Shown here piece after piece: positions 24,201-38,008 of a stretch of DNA of 64,000 nt. The position numbers and the translations under genes were made by a program. Source of the DNA: Chlorops oryzae (Eukaryota; Arthropoda; Insecta; Diptera; Chloropidae); contig CM035807.1 of the NCBI GenBank assembly GCA_020466095.1, positions 16,038,985 to 16,102,984 of the forward strand. The letters are read 5' to 3'. The notes under the pieces are model-generated. The model was not told the origin of the DNA and did no database searches. It saw nothing but the letters and a program-made list of their open reading frames with translations. Each line of letters starts with the position of its first letter. Position 1 is the stretch's first letter.

Positions 24201-27200
24201 TAACAAGGCAAGAAGTGCCATGATACCACTTCATTGAGGGCGAAGTAATTTACATAAAATGAATTCGTACGAAAATTAAGGTACATTGTACATGTGTGGT
24301 TGACAAAAAAAAAACACCACACGCACTCACACACACAAAGCATTCCCAAAATTGCATGCAATTACTCTCTTCGCATATAATGTTGAAATGTGATAGACAA
24401 AATTCGAGGAAAATTTCACAGAGCCAGCGATAATCATTCGGAGAAAGCTAAGTGAAAACCACTCATAGCGAGGATACATGTCGTATCACAAGGGATATGA
24501 AGGACAAAATTTGATTGAAAAAAATATCGTATCGTGTATCAATTGCACAGAACAGAAATCTTGTTAATAGGATGAACGAAAATATTAGGTATAAAAGATG
24601 ATTCCATAAGAACATATGCAGCTCAATTAAAGAATTGAAACCCATTTTTAAAGATCTGAATTGATGGTTAAAAGTGGACCACACAGCACTCAACGAACTG
24701 TCACAAACAGGCCAGTTAAGCTTCTACCTTAATTTGACAGCCCCATGTATGAGTTGACAGTTGTCTAAATTTGTCTCCTTCAAAATTATAGCTGTTGTGA
24801 TCATTTACAGGTCCATACTCTTATTTGTAGCTTGCCAAGGATCTACTACTAGTCTTTCTGTTACTACCTGGAGTCTGCTGGACTCCTCTAGATGAAATGT
24901 TGAAGATTTTTCCCAGTCACCTTTCGAATAACTCCACTGACTTTAGTTAAGTGACATGAATTAATGTTTTTCGCAACCAACTGCATACTTTTAGGAGTCG
25001 AATTCAGATCTCATAGATTCAAATAGATATTTTATTGACACTCAGAGAATAGGCGAAATTACATACATGAAATTACTTTAAAAACTCTCTTCTTAGTGTA
25101 TTTGCATTTCAGCCAATTAGTGTTTCTTGAGGCCCTATGCTCCACTGGGAGTCGAGGATAACAGAAAAAGAAGAAGAATAATGTCTCTTTGTATATTTCC
25201 GATTGAAAAGGCACCATAACTCCCATTACTCTTCTAATCGCAGCTATTCGACTCTATTCATCAAATGCATAATTCCATTGACAATTTCAATCGTCATTCA
25301 AATGATAAACTTCATTACAACATTTAACACTAATTTCATAAATTAATAATTAATATATTAGAAGAATTTAGATCTGCATTCTTAACGATGAATTTTATTG
25401 CACAAAAAAGTTCACGATTATTACCAACTCCACTTCGAAACGTTTAACTATTAAAATTGAATTAAATATATATGAAAATAGATAGGAAAAAAATGTTCGA
25501 GCATGATTTATACAAAGTGTTTTTGGACGATAAAGGCCCCAACAAAACAATAATGTTAACGACCGTCTTTATGATTTACGAAAGTGAATTTTGATATGAA
25601 GTATAAAAAGGAATTTGTTATTTTGTTATTCCGTGAATTATTACAACAATTTTGTAGGTATATAAATAAAAATCATACGGAATACGCTATTAAGATAATT
25701 CGGTTACACGCCGAAAGTCGCCATTGTGCACGTTCTGCTTTTTCCTACATACAAAAGAAGAAATACCATTTATTTACAACCCATATGCTCATATGGAATC
25801 AGTTCGGAATCAGTATCATTTGAAAATTAAGAAAGCCTCGGAATATGTAATGTGACTGTTGAACATAAGTGCTTTTGGACATGAAGTTACAACGTTGGAT
25901 CTCTTATATTTGGAAATGACTAAATTACAGATTCGATTTCTTATTTGATTAATGGGACATGTATACTTTATATAAAACCCGAAAAATTTCTTTAAAAGTG
26001 CATAAAATGATACTATATCAAATTTGGTTTAACGCCTTAGGCTAACGAGAAATATCAACAATATATTGATTCATAGTATGATGATGCAATACATTTTATA
26101 TGAATTGAATTAAATGTATGTATCTTGTCTTTCAACAGTTAAGGTGCCTTTTCGGTGGCTCTACAAATTGTTATAATTTCAATATTTTGATTTTTTTTTT
26201 TGCAGTCAAACTATCAGATTGGATTCTTCTTCTATAATTTTTGGAAAAATTGAAGATTTAAAGCAGGTTAAAAGATGTTCCGCATACTTTCTTATTTGGG
26301 AGGCACATTAATGGGAAAACAGTGCTTTATCACACCACTTTTGAATAATCAAAAACCCGAAAAAGTTTTTCCTTACTCAAAACGTGCCATAGAAATGATA
26401 CTTATATCAAAATTTGGTGTTAACGAACACTTAGTGCCTACCCAGATAAACGACTAGAGGCGTCGCTGTAATGCTCAGAGTCCGAACGTTATCTCAATTC
26501 TACAGAAAAACTATGATTTTCGTTTTGCCAAGTTGGCTACCGTTCACGAGATATGACGGTTCAAAGTTTTTCGCTCTAAGGGGATTTTTTTTTTGCATTT
26601 TTTCCTTAAATAGTTATAGCACATATTTGAAATTTTTTTACGTTATTGTATCCTTAAATAAACTAACTTTTATCCAAAATCAAGATAAATACACATTTTT
26701 GAAAATTAATAATGTAAAATGCCGCTCAATGACTTTTATGACTTTTTTAAAAATTGAAACAGCTAGTTTTTCAAGTCAACGTCAACTGTTCTGTCGTTTT
26801 TCTCAATTTAAAATTTTTGGACTCATTCCCTTTATCCACTGAGCAACTCATATGTGAAATCTCAGAGCTGCAGCACAAACCCTTTCCACGATAAAAATTT
26901 TTTTCTCCAACAACTGCAGCAGCGATGGAAAAAATGAGAGAAAAAATTCTCTCAAATTGCCTCTCTCCCAACAATGATTTGCATAAATTGCTGAGTAGGT
27001 ATGCCAAACACAAAACGATATTTTTGCTGATTTTGAGTATTTAAACAACTTGAATCATTTATGTAAGTTTCAAAAGAATATTAAAAACCATTTAAAACAT
27101 TAAAATATTGCGAATATTCATTTTTGTTCCACGAAACGATAGAAAAACATTGATATTCCTTAAAAGAAACCTCAGGAATAACGGAAATACTAAATGGCTC

Positions 27201-27794
27201 ACCTGATCAGCATATTGAAAACGATGCATTTCGATACGCTAAAAAGAAACGACTTCTTCTCTTTTCTTCGCGAGTGACGAACAGAGAAACGAGATTGCAA
27301 TGCACTCACACTTGGGCATAAAAACGTTCACACTTGCCTAGCACAATAATCACACCGAATAGTCCGCGATTAGAGAAACCGACGCCCGAACAGCTGCGCG
27401 CACAGAAAGAGACTGAAGTCTCAAGCTTGGCTTAAGCGCAGGCAAAAGGCAATTAAGTGCGTCGTTATATCAGCGAACACACACGATGGGCCAAAACAAG
27501 CCGGACAATTGATTTGTATGAGAAACTAATATTGTGGACATTTTTTCTTCACTTCAAGCGTCTATAAATTATCCTTAAATTCTCCGATTTTTACAAAATA
27601 AAAGCCATAACAAAGCTAAGATTTTTACGTGCATTTAATGTAAAGAGTCTATTTGCTTTCTATCATCCTTGGGTACGTATGGCATGGCATGCGTTGTGAG
27701 TGTGAAGAGCATGGCATGACAATCAATTGATGTCGCATACATAAATCATATTTCATGCAATTCGTTTTGCGATAGCCTTTAATACACACACATA
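24201..27794. other. Noncoding stretch
   Basis: No supported gene. Short ORFs (24463-24693, 25584-25823, 26275-26842, 26771-27048) lack motifs. A GAGAG-rich patch occurs at 26925-26970, and a somewhat GC-richer segment at 27210-27500 has no identifiable exon. Confidence 0.5.
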
Positions 27795-28620
27795 TCTCAG
27801 TTTTTATAAGAGTCGGAGCCCTCATAATGAACTCTTTTAAGAGTCTTAACCCTCTATAACATATACTATACTACAGGCAACAAACTGCTTAACCCTCTTT
27901 AATTTTCAAAGTAGCGGTTATTTTTACTTTTCAAGCATTTTAGAATGTCGGTTACATTCCGTTCTTTCAAAAAAATGCAAAAAATATGCGCTAGATGTCA
28001 CTTTTTGTTTACAATTGCGCGACGTTATCAGTAAGCTTGCGAATTCCAGAAAATAAAAAATAAAATATAAATAAAAAATAAATAAAAAATAAGTAAAAAA
28101 TAGTTTTTACGTTTGTTGCTTCGTTAATTTGTGAGAATCTATATGTTAAGTGTTCAAAAATTATTTACTACTGTAGTCTTATTGTTTATTGTGCATTTTA
28201 TGTGTGTAAGCTGCTTTTTTAAGTTTGTATCTTGTAGGCTGTTTTGTGACATTCCTAGTAATAAATGGGAAGTTACGAAGTTTAAATAAAAACGTATTTT
28301 TTTAAACTCATATACCTATCCGAATCCACAAAATTTTTTTTGCTTGATGATGTTGAGTTATAGAGGCTTAAAAGGCGTGTTTCCCTTCTTGTGTAAGTCG
28401 TCTTATACGAGTCCGAAGTCATTTAACGAAGGAGGACATATTGGTTAGCTAAATCTTAAGTCACGTTTTTTTTTTTCGTTTATAATTTTAAAGTAAAATT
28501 GAAATTTTTTTTATTTTTCCTATTTTCGACATACAGGCTCATATCGGACTAATATTTCGGAGTGCTGGTAGCGACCCCTAAAACTCAAAATATTTAAAAA
28601 AATTAATATCATGAGTTAGT
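27795..28620. repeat. Dispersed GAGTC-type repeat (diverged copy)
   Basis: AAGAGTCGGAGCCCTCATAATGA near the left end is the reverse complement of a block in the element at 53523-54112 and in the 61.4-62.2 kb repeat. Further GAGTCCGAAGTC and CGGACT/ATTTCGGAG motifs occur at about 28400-28565. Terminal repeats were not identified, so the boundaries are approximate. Confidence 0.45.
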
Positions 28621-29849
28621 TTTTTAGGTATTAGAACCGAATAACGAGGTAGCCGGGCAACTTTCAAGTTATAGAGCACCCTAATGTGTAACAAATTAAA
28701 TATAGCATGAAAATCTCGATTTATATTTTCATATACAGTACACTCGGGATAAGGTCAATTTACATTGACTAATTTAAAACGTCAACAAAACCTAAAAGCC
28801 CTAAAAGGTAAACTGCGTAGCAGAAAATTACTTATAGAATACGAATTCTCAGAATTCCGGGAATCCCCTTTTTTACGTACTGTATTACCTTGAAAAGCAT
28901 TTCAAAAATTCAACGCAAATCCGTTCTTGAAAATGAGATATCCGTCGGAAAAATTTCCATTAAAAAGGTCGAATATTTTCGATGATATTCAGCGGGAAAT
29001 TCTTGTTTTCAGAGTTCACATATCCACAATCCATAAACCAATTATGATAAACAATTTCGATGCCTAATTTTGGGCGGTATTCATGTCATTCAGAAAATTT
29101 CAGATAATTAAATAATCACAGCACAACAAAATTCAATGGGTTCTAAGATAAATCACTTATCCAACAATTTCTATTCGCATGTGAATATTTTCGGCATTCT
29201 TGTCAGAGAGAAAGAGAGCGATAGAGAGAGAGAGAGAGAGAGAGAGAGAAGAACTGAATTCGTGGTATTCCGAAAGATTCCAATTAAACAAAATACCAAA
29301 TTTAATATTTATTATTATCATTCATTTTGCAGGCGGAAGCTATAAAATTATACAAAACTGCCCCCAATGGGTCATTTGAGACTTGACAGTTTTTGCAGCT
29401 TATGTTATGGATTCATTTTTGGTTTAATTAAAATTTCCAAAACGAGTTAACACGAAGAGTCTGAGTGAAAATGCTCGATTAAACAACAAAATACATAACG
29501 ATACGTAAAAACATTTGTGGGCAGATAGGCCAAATGCATACGTACAGTATGTGCGTCAGTGTGAAATATTTCGAATAATGAGCGTAAATCGATTCACACA
29601 CACGGAGAATTATCGTTTGACGAAGCCGGCAATTTATTTAGTTCTGATTTCATTAGATTTTGCACAATTGATGCCCTCAGAAAATATACACAATGAACGA
29701 GAGCCAAAAAGGATAAAGATTCTGTTTTTCTTGTTTTCGAATATTTTGGAGATTTTAATTAAAAATTATTAAAAGAATGGAAATGTCAAAATTGTGATTA
29801 ATTCATTACAAAAAAAATTTTTGAAAAGAGATGCTGGACTGTTCAAGAA
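28621..29849. other. Noncoding stretch
   Basis: No supported gene. A GA microsatellite lies at 29205-29250, inside a spurious Arg/Glu ORF. Confidence 0.55.
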
Positions 29850-30260
29850 TTGTTGGAAAATATTTACACCTCATTTACACCTAGGTCCAACATAAAATAT
29901 GTGCTATTAAGCATTTTTGAAATATCTGTTAAGTTCTTAAGGAGCTATGAGCAGGGCTCAGATTTTGTTGAATTTTATAAATTTAAAGCATACTTTATGG
30001 AGTTAAAATTTTGTTCAACTTACATAAAGTTAAGATTCAAACCAATTTTAAACTTTAATATGCATTTTTTTGAAGTTAGGAAAGCGGTTTGAAATTCAAC
30101 TTCGCTAAACTTATTCGCAAAATGTTAGTAAGAAAAATTTTTGCCCCATAAAGTATGCTTTTAATTTATAAAAGTCAACAAAATCTGAGCCCTGGCTATG
30201 AGAATGAGGACAAAGGCACCTTAGTATTCAAATTCTTACAATCTTTTTGAGTAGAAGACA
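29850..30260. repeat. Repeat interrupted by hAT MITE copy B
   Basis: Flanks of the MITE (GGAGCTATGAG before, GAGAATGAGGACAAAGGCACC after) align by eye with the flanks of MITE copy C (GTAAGTTATGTG, CATGAAAACAAAAC) and with an unoccupied paralog near 35900-35935. The repeat is therefore probably a diverged copy of the 30490-31060 repeat. Outer limits are uncertain. Confidence 0.45.
29952..30194. mobile_element. hAT-type MITE family 1, copy B
   Basis: CAGGGCTCAGATTTTGTTG begins the left end and its inverted copy ends at 30194. The terminal repeats extend about 50 bases, through AAAGCATACTTTATGG. The flanks are a perfect 8-bp duplication GCTATGAG (29944-29951 and 30195-30202), the size typical of hAT insertions. 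There is no ORF; it is a 243-bp non-autonomous element. Confidence 0.9.
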
Positions 30261-30489
30261 TATACTGGATATGGTAGGGTGTCCCAAAAAACCCTTTTTG
30301 TAATTTCATAACTGAACGCAGGTTTTTTGAAAGCTCATGGGTTAATTTTTTTAAATTTTTCTGGTTTTAAAAGTTGATTTTGTGCACCTTCAAAGACATC
30401 TATCCAAATGAAAGAAACAAAGTCCATTAAAAAGTCGTCATTTTGACACTGTTTAATATAAATCGTGTATAAGGAATATTGTAACAATG

Positions 30490-31060
30490 AAAATTACTAT
30501 TTTACGCCTGGAAGTATGCAACATTTTTTGGTTATAATGTGTTTGAGAACATAATTGAACACAGCTTTAGAACTGAAAGAATAAAATTCGAAATTATTAT
30601 AAGGAATTTCAAAGAACTCCGCCATCTTTGAAAGTGCATCATTATTTTCCCCCATTTTCATATAAAATGTTTAATTTATGAAGCCTCCTTCTGTGACCCT
30701 CAAATTTAAAACAAAAAATGCAAATAATGTCGCCTAAATAGCATATAAATCTACTATGTGCTGTAAGTTATGTGTAGGGCTCGGATTTTGTTGACTTTTA
30801 CAAATTTGAAGCATACCTTAAGCGACAAAAATTTTTCTTATCAACATTTTGCGTTTAATTTTAAGCGAAGTTGAACCTCAAAGCGCTTTTCTAACTTCAA
30901 AAAACTTAATATTGAAGTTAAAAATCTATTTGAATCTTAACTTTACGTGAGTTGAACAAAATTTGTACTCCATAAAGTATGCCTTAAATTTATAAAAGTC
31001 AACAAAATCCGAGCCTTGGTTATGTGCATGAAAACAAAACTTAGATACTTTTACTCCGAG
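30490..31060. repeat. Repeat with CGCCTGGAAGTATGC end, host of MITE copy C
   Basis: GCCTGGAAGTATGCAAC (about 30507), GTGCATCATTATTTTC and the later AAAATCTTGAAAAACATTGC match 35650-35980 in the same order. Interrupted by the hAT MITE at 30775-31018, the rest is about 330 bases. The AAGTATGC end resembles the terminal repeats of elements at 54134 and 55717. It may be an older non-autonomous TIR family. Confidence 0.6.
30775..31018. mobile_element. hAT-type MITE family 1, copy C (nested)
   Basis: The ends are TAGGGCTCGGATTTTGTTGAC and its inverted partner ending GAGCCTTG. The 8-bp flanks are identical, GTTATGTG (30767-30774 and 31019-31026). It is nested in the 30490-31060 repeat. The first base is T rather than the C of other copies. 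It is non-coding and non-autonomous. Confidence 0.9.
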
Positions 31061-32866
31061 CCTTAAAATCTTGAAAAACATTGCTTATGAAGCAGCCTTC
31101 TTGTTAAAAACTCAGAAAAGCATTAACTTTTTAGAACACTTCTCGTATGGCAACTTCTAAACTTTTTACAAAAAATCCAAAAAAAAATCCTGAAAAATAC
31201 TTTGACCCAAAAGCTTTCGAAAAAATTTAAAAAAAAAATATTTGTTTATTTTAATAATTTTAATTAAATTTTTTATTTTAGTTTTAATTTTTAATTTAAT
31301 TTTTTTTTATTTTATTTATTTTTTTTTTTTTGAGACACTCTAAGCTATAGTCCTTGAAATAAATACCTTTAAGGAGCTGTTTCTTATTTCATTCTCATCT
31401 CAATTTAATACAGAACACGAAATAACAATAAAGCTTCTCATATAAGGACAAATTCAGACTATTTAGCATAAATTTGTGCACATCTGAGAAGTGATTGTGT
31501 AAACAAAAAAAGAAGCTTCTAACTTCCAAGATTGAATGGTAAAAGACAAGTCACCAATCAATAATGAATAAATAAAATGTTTTCATTCCTTTTCGTTGCC
31601 ACATCAATTACATAACTTACATACATATCTATACGACGCTCAATTCTCATACGAAATGCATATGATGGCTCTGAATTTATTTGCACTCTGTGTTGCATAA
31701 CTCACTGAACACTGAAAGGATAAAAATTCAACACAATCGAAAGCGTAAGTCACGCCATCACCATCATCCACATTGACATCATCATGCTTAACTGTTGATG
31801 CACTAAGTGAATTTTTTTTTTTTTTTTTTTTTTTGAACCAAGTGCCTTGAACACTTGCGCACACAAAGAAGTAAAAAAAAAAAAAAAACATGGAAGCATT
31901 GCAAACGCTTTTGACAAGAGCAAGTCACAAAAAAATCATTCTTGAGCGCCACCCAGAAATCCGCTTCGCCCAGCGTTAACGTTAATTCCTCTTAAGAGCG
32001 TTTTACTCGTACTTTAGAAATATTTCCTTAATCCCACTGATTATAGCCAACACTGACATGAGCAGTGTACTTGCCATTAACATCATCATCTTCATTATCA
32101 TTGAATTCTTCATAATCATTGTCATTATTACGATCATCGTGTCGCATCGTTGTTGGTCGTCAGTTAAGTTGAGTTTTATGGGTTAAAATTGCAATTTGTT
32201 CATCTAAGTGATTTTAACACGTTGACTTTTGTTATTTTAATGCGACCGCGAAAGCGTAACCGCTGAGAATCTAAGAAAATGAATTGTAAATAAAATTACG
32301 AGCACTGATTTACAACCAAAGACCCATCCGCACACCCGGACAAACACACACACAAAGTATTTTAAGCTTTGCCAGAGCGAAGCCATTGAAATACTTCTCC
32401 TTTCTCAAGCTATGGAATGAAACTCTCATTAAATAACGTTGAAAGCATTTGAAACGCAATTAATTCCATAAATATCAAAGAAGTTATTCTTGAAAGGAGA
32501 ATTTACGATTTCACAAAGGAAATCACGAACTTCAAGTATTTGTTGTTTTTTCGCTGCGCACATTTCACATTCTCTCGAAATATTTATACCACAAATCATT
32601 GTGTTAGGACAGTTCAATAAATTCAATAAAATTGAATGCTCTCAATGAAGCTATATAATAAACCGTATTATGGGCTATATTTCGCATAAAACTGCTCACT
32701 CATTTCGCCCAAAACGGACTAACTGCGAACACCCAGACTCACGATTAGAGCGTCAGGCTCAACCAGACTCACCGCACGCAGCTCGTTTTCTTTCAGTCAT
32801 AAAACTGCTGAGCCACTCAAGATGTAACATCAAACCAATTACTTAACTCTTCGGTGCTGGTCGTTC
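31061..32866. other. Noncoding stretch
   Basis: No supported gene. T-rich runs lie at 31300-31331 and 31811-31834. A low-complexity CATCATC/ATTATC patch occurs at 32075-32145. Confidence 0.55.
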
Positions 32867-32912
32867 GGTTGGGTTGGGTTGGTTGGTTGGGTTGGGTTGG
32901 TTGGGTTGGTTG
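32867..32912 (+). repeat. GGTTGGG-type repeat, G-quadruplex-prone
   Basis: The block consists of GGTT and GGGTT units with five GGG runs separated by TT or TTGGTTGGTT-type spacers. The spacing allows an intramolecular G-quadruplex on the plus strand. Confidence 0.85.
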
Positions 32913-33985
32913 CTCTCCGTATTCGTTCGCTTCATGCCTTTTTCTTGACACCTCAGAACAAAAAGAGGGACTCTTTTTGTTGCCGTCTTCGCGAATGTCG
33001 CGCATAAATCAATTTGAATGACTTTTACGTGCAGCTTGTGACCAATTTCACTATTTCCGATGCAATGAGTACTGTCGTTCACGATGACAAAAAAAAAAAA
33101 AAAGGAAGAACAAAAAAACACAACAACAACGATAACAAAGATAACAACGAGAACGACTTTGTGACGTTGTTCTGTGACGATTATTAGCAAACAAAACGAA
33201 GAAAAATTTCTCAAATTGAGTAAAGAGAAAAGCAATAAATACAATTCTCAATGCTGCATAAGCACTTTTTTTGTAGGTGAGGGTGGGGGGAAAAAGTTTG
33301 ATTTTATTTCTTCTGGATTTTTTTCACTCCCAAGAACACATTAAAGCCCCCCTTTGGATTGACGTGCATGCCCCATACTCGTGAAATTTTTATTGTAATT
33401 TCATCGCACTTGACCTTCATTTTATGGAGCAATTATACTGAGAAGACTACTTAGAAAGCTGATTATATTTGCAAAAGATATTTATTGTTAAAGTGTATCA
33501 TTAAAATTTGAGGACATCACAAGAGTGTGCCTTACATTTTGACAATAAATATTTTCTTCAAAAGCAATAAATCTATAGAGTTTTTCATGCAAAAAGAACT
33601 TTATAGTAGAATGAAGAATACTCTAATTGATGGGATTTTCAATCAGGATTCTCATTTATTTATTATTTTATTCCTTCATTCATTCAATTATTTTTTTTCA
33701 TCTATTAGAAATCAAGCTTCATATATCTAAGTGTAAAAAGAGTGCTTTTAAGGATCATCTTAAAGTGTTTGTACTCTATTTGAGTAGATAACTTAAATCT
33801 TGGTAGTCACTAAAGCTCTACAAACACCTACGCTTTCATAGAAGATCATCCTCGTTCATTTAAGTTTTTGTTAAATATCTCAAAGGGATAGCTTTTGATT
33901 TTGATAATTTTTTATTTTTTTTTTAAAGATAATACTCAAAGGTATTTTTGAAAAAAACCCAAAGAGTGGCCCAAAAACGGTAGTA
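32913..33985. other. Noncoding stretch
   Basis: No supported gene. An ORF at 32843-33244 (-) overlaps the GGTTGGG repeat and an A run and is Val/Phe- and Pro/Asn-rich with no domain. Confidence 0.5.
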
Positions 33986-34036
33986 CACTGAAAAAAATTA
34001 TTTAAATTTTTTTTTGTGAAAATGTTTTTCTCAGTG
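33986..34036. mobile_element. 51-bp TA-flanked micro-TIR element
   Basis: CACTGAAAAAAATT and, read inward from the right, CACTGAGAAAAAC form terminal inverted repeats. Both sides are flanked by TA (33984-33985, 34037-34038). The end sequence matches TIR element 1 over CACTGA. It could be a deletion remnant of a longer element. Short inverted repeats in AT-rich DNA can arise by chance, so confidence is moderate. Confidence 0.5.
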
Positions 34037-34038
34037 TA

Positions 34039-35640
34039 TAAATAAAAAACAAATAAATTTATTTCTTGTTTTATTACCTATCAGTCGCCATTTGTTTCAT
34101 CTTTCTATCTGCTATAAAATTTTGAGAAGTTCAAAATGATTTCCAAGTATATTTCAAGGACACTGCGCAATAGGAACCTAGAAACCGATTTCTACAGTAT
34201 TCCAAAAACGCACAAAACTGTAAAATCCCATTCAGGTGACTTGAGTCGGCTACACCCTTCAAAAAGTTCCATTCAAGACAATCTCTTTACAACCAGCATA
34301 GTCTTTCGTCCCTTTTGAAAAATTACTTTACACTCAAAATAAATTCCTACAGTCACAAAAAAAAATTCATTCAAATACAATCGGAAATTTACAATCCTCA
34401 ATCAAAAGAAAGGAATTTTGCATGTCTATTTTGGAAAAACGAATCAGCGAAATATGATAAAAACTTTTCGCCCACTTCTAATGTATCAAATTATAAATTA
34501 TTCATTGCACGCTTATATTTCTTAATTTACGCGTATTCACACGTTCAACAATCCGTCGAAACGAGAAGAGTTTACAACTCGGAAGGTCCTTCTTCACATA
34601 TGTATGCAACGGCTTTTACGAATGAGCTCCTTGTGAGCGACTGCGACGCATACAATACGATCCACTTCCATGCAATGCACGTGCGCGCACGTAAGTAACT
34701 AAGTAGCGAAGATACAACGCAGAGCTCTTGTCTCGTGTTCATTCTGCAATCTCTTCCATGCGACATATGCGCTGCCGTCCAAGGCCTCGAATACAATGTC
34801 CTTTTACGCATCGTCGCCTTCCGGTACAAGGCAAAGCTTCTCGGAATGATAAAGTGCGCGACGCGAACGAAAGCCTTTTTAAAGTAGTAAAAGTGAAATT
34901 TACCATGAAATTAGTATCTCAAGTTGAATGCGTAGCATCAGCCTACAAAAGTCTACTCTCGTCTCCTTATTCTGTTTCAAACGCATTCAGTTATGATTGG
35001 ATTTGACACCCGACACACATACACACACACTCTTCGAAGGAGCCTCTTTAAATATCGTTAAGTAGTAGACAAAGGATTTTCTAAATTTCATCATTTTAGT
35101 TTCAGCAGCATCATCATCATCATCTTATCATCGTTATGGAAAACTTGAACATGAAAGTATGAACGTTAGCGAAAACTGGGCGAACATTTGCGAAAAAACT
35201 TTCAAGTCGAGTAACCATGCAACGTAGTATTATCAACTGTAAATTAATATTATCAAGAGGGGTGGTAAATAGGTTTCTGAAAATTAGCCGTAAATTTCAA
35301 ATTATTAACTTTTAATCAACTAAAGTTTTGACGTGAAAATTTGAGCAAGCCGATGGAAAGCGAAGCTTAAGTAAAAGAATGTTATTTTGGCAAAGAAAAA
35401 CGCAATCAATTTTAACTTCAATCCCTCAAATTTTAAACGTTATTCACGCCTCCGCTTCAACTGTATAAGAGGAGAAAATGACCTTTAAATGCGTTGTTGT
35501 ATACAAACAAGAAATGCATGAAAGGGTTAAATAAAAGGATAATAGAACGGCCTCTATTTAAGCGGAAAATTCAAATAAATGCCTATGAAAAATATTCTAT
35601 TTAAGATTGAGATTGGGTATCATGTTAGCACTGAAAACTA
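34039..35640. other. Noncoding stretch
   Basis: No supported gene. The segment 34540-34960 is less AT-rich and has ORFs on both strands (34315-34698, 34728-35006 and the minus-strand ORF 34572-34829) without motifs. A CATCAT run lies at 35108-35125. Confidence 0.5.
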
Positions 35641-36170
35641 AAAATAGAAGCCTGGAAGTATGCAACGTATTTTTGTAATATTTTTTAAGACAAAATCGGA
35701 AATAGCTCTGAAAGTCCAACAGCAAAATTTGTATTTCTTTTTATCAAAATACAAAGAATTTCGTTCCTTTAAAGATGCATCATTACTTTCAACTATTTTC
35801 ATATAAAAATTGGAAATATTGAAGCATTCTTGTTTTATGGCGCCCAGTTTTATTGGAAAAAAGTCAATTGATGACGCTTAATGGGCTAAAAGAATTGTAT
35901 ATATTGTAGTTTATGGATATGAAAATAAAGTTTGCATGCTTTTCTAACGATGAGTGTCTAAAAATGTTGAAAGACATTGTATATAAAAAAGCGATTTCCA
36001 AAAACTGAGGAAAAAGTGGCCGGTTTTGAAAAACCGCGTTGAGCGACCTCTAAACCTTTTACAAAAAATTTGAAAAAATTCTCAAAAATATTTTAACATA
36101 TAAAATTTCTAAAAACTTACGTTCTACTATGAAATACTACTAAAAAAAATTATTTTGGGACACCCCGCTG
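35641..36170. repeat. Second copy of the 30.5-kb repeat, unoccupied by MITE
   Basis: GCCTGGAAGTATGCAACG, GATGCATCATTACTTTC and GTTGAAAGACATTG parallel the 30490-31060 repeat. At about 35908-35925 the sequence GTTTATGGATATGAAAAT is continuous where copies at 30 kb carry a hAT MITE. It is followed by a segment ending TTTTGGGACACCCC, also echoed at 30280. Confidence 0.55.
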
Positions 36171-37565
36171 CGTACACGTAATGTCATTTCAATGCGTGAT
36201 TGAAACCAGAAAATACGTTACTCATACGTCCCGTTGTCCTCTGAATAGCAATTTATTATGCATTTTTCTGAATTTTTTCTGATATATTTTGTGATATTTT
36301 TTGCAAACAAAAATATATTTATTTACATATATATGAGTGAATGAGATGAATTTAATGTATTTCATAAGCGACAAGCAAACATTTTATACTGCATATTCAT
36401 AACAAATATTTACCTCACATATCTCATGTATCTTCAAATTAACATACTCACATATCGTTCTGTTAAATATGAGTCCAAAAAAAAAAAATTAAAATTAAGA
36501 TTTGTCTAATACTTCCTCCGTACAAATACTTCCAAACATTCTCGTAAATCGGCGAACGTCATAGCCAAAAGTATACAAATGAATAAATTATACAAATTAT
36601 ATGAAATTTCCTGCAATAAAAAGTCTTTCATGATATTTTTCCACAGCAGAAATGTTGAGTGTTTTTCACCTTTAACCGCAGATAGTAACCACAAACATTT
36701 GCACCATTTCCTCATTTATGCAAACTTGGCTTCAAAGTACAAAAGTACTTTTTCGACTTAGACGCAAACACACGACACGTTCCTACATATATGTACATAG
36801 ATACATACATAAGTCCAAGCACATGCATACGGTACTCACAAAAGCCAACACCGGATGAGACACTGCTGGTAATCGTAAATCTGGAACGCCTCTGCCGCAC
36901 CTTTTGTCTTATATTTCCAAAAAGTTTCTGCCAAGGTACAAGGCACATACGTACATACATACAAACATACCGGCCACGTTACTCCATATTCTGTTGAACT
37001 TTTGATGTGTCAAAAGCATACCGAAAGTACACTTAACCAACTCTCCATTGGTATCCTACTGTCTTCCTCTATACATGTTCATACATAGGCATATACATAT
37101 GTATATATGAAAGTGAACTGCCTCGTCGGCTATACGAAATGCCTGAAAAAGACTGTCGAATTCCATTTAATCGACTTACATAGCTTTTGAATAGCTTCTT
37201 GCTTAAAAATTTCTGTGCTACAAACGGCACACCCACACACAAATACACACACACACTCTCACAGAGAGAGATTTTCCGGGACATCAGCAAAAGTATGGCA
37301 AGCAATTAAGCCATAAAGGCATATAATCGAAATCGGGCTCCGTTACTTACTTGCAGATAATGACATAATTTATCCTTCAAATCGTTGAAGGCATGGAAAT
37401 TTTTAAAGCGCAAAAATTTTGCTGTCAGTGATTTAAGACAGACATCAAGTAAATGTGATGAAATGTTCACAGATAAGGGAGATTTAAGGAGAAATATTTT
37501 CCCTGTTAAAGTGAAAGTGAATAAATAATTTTTCCTTTTCCCCTCAGCTTAACATTGAAATTTGA
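36171..37565. other. Noncoding stretch
   Basis: No supported gene. TACATA/CATACATA microsatellites occur (36785-36815, 36945-36970, 37080-37110), and a CA run at 37230-37260. ORFs are short and lack motifs. Confidence 0.55.

Positions 37566-38008
<443 letters not shown>

Noticed and set aside
26275..26842. 60- and 123-residue ORFs
   Set aside because: No motif or conserved composition, and no supporting splice pattern could be found.
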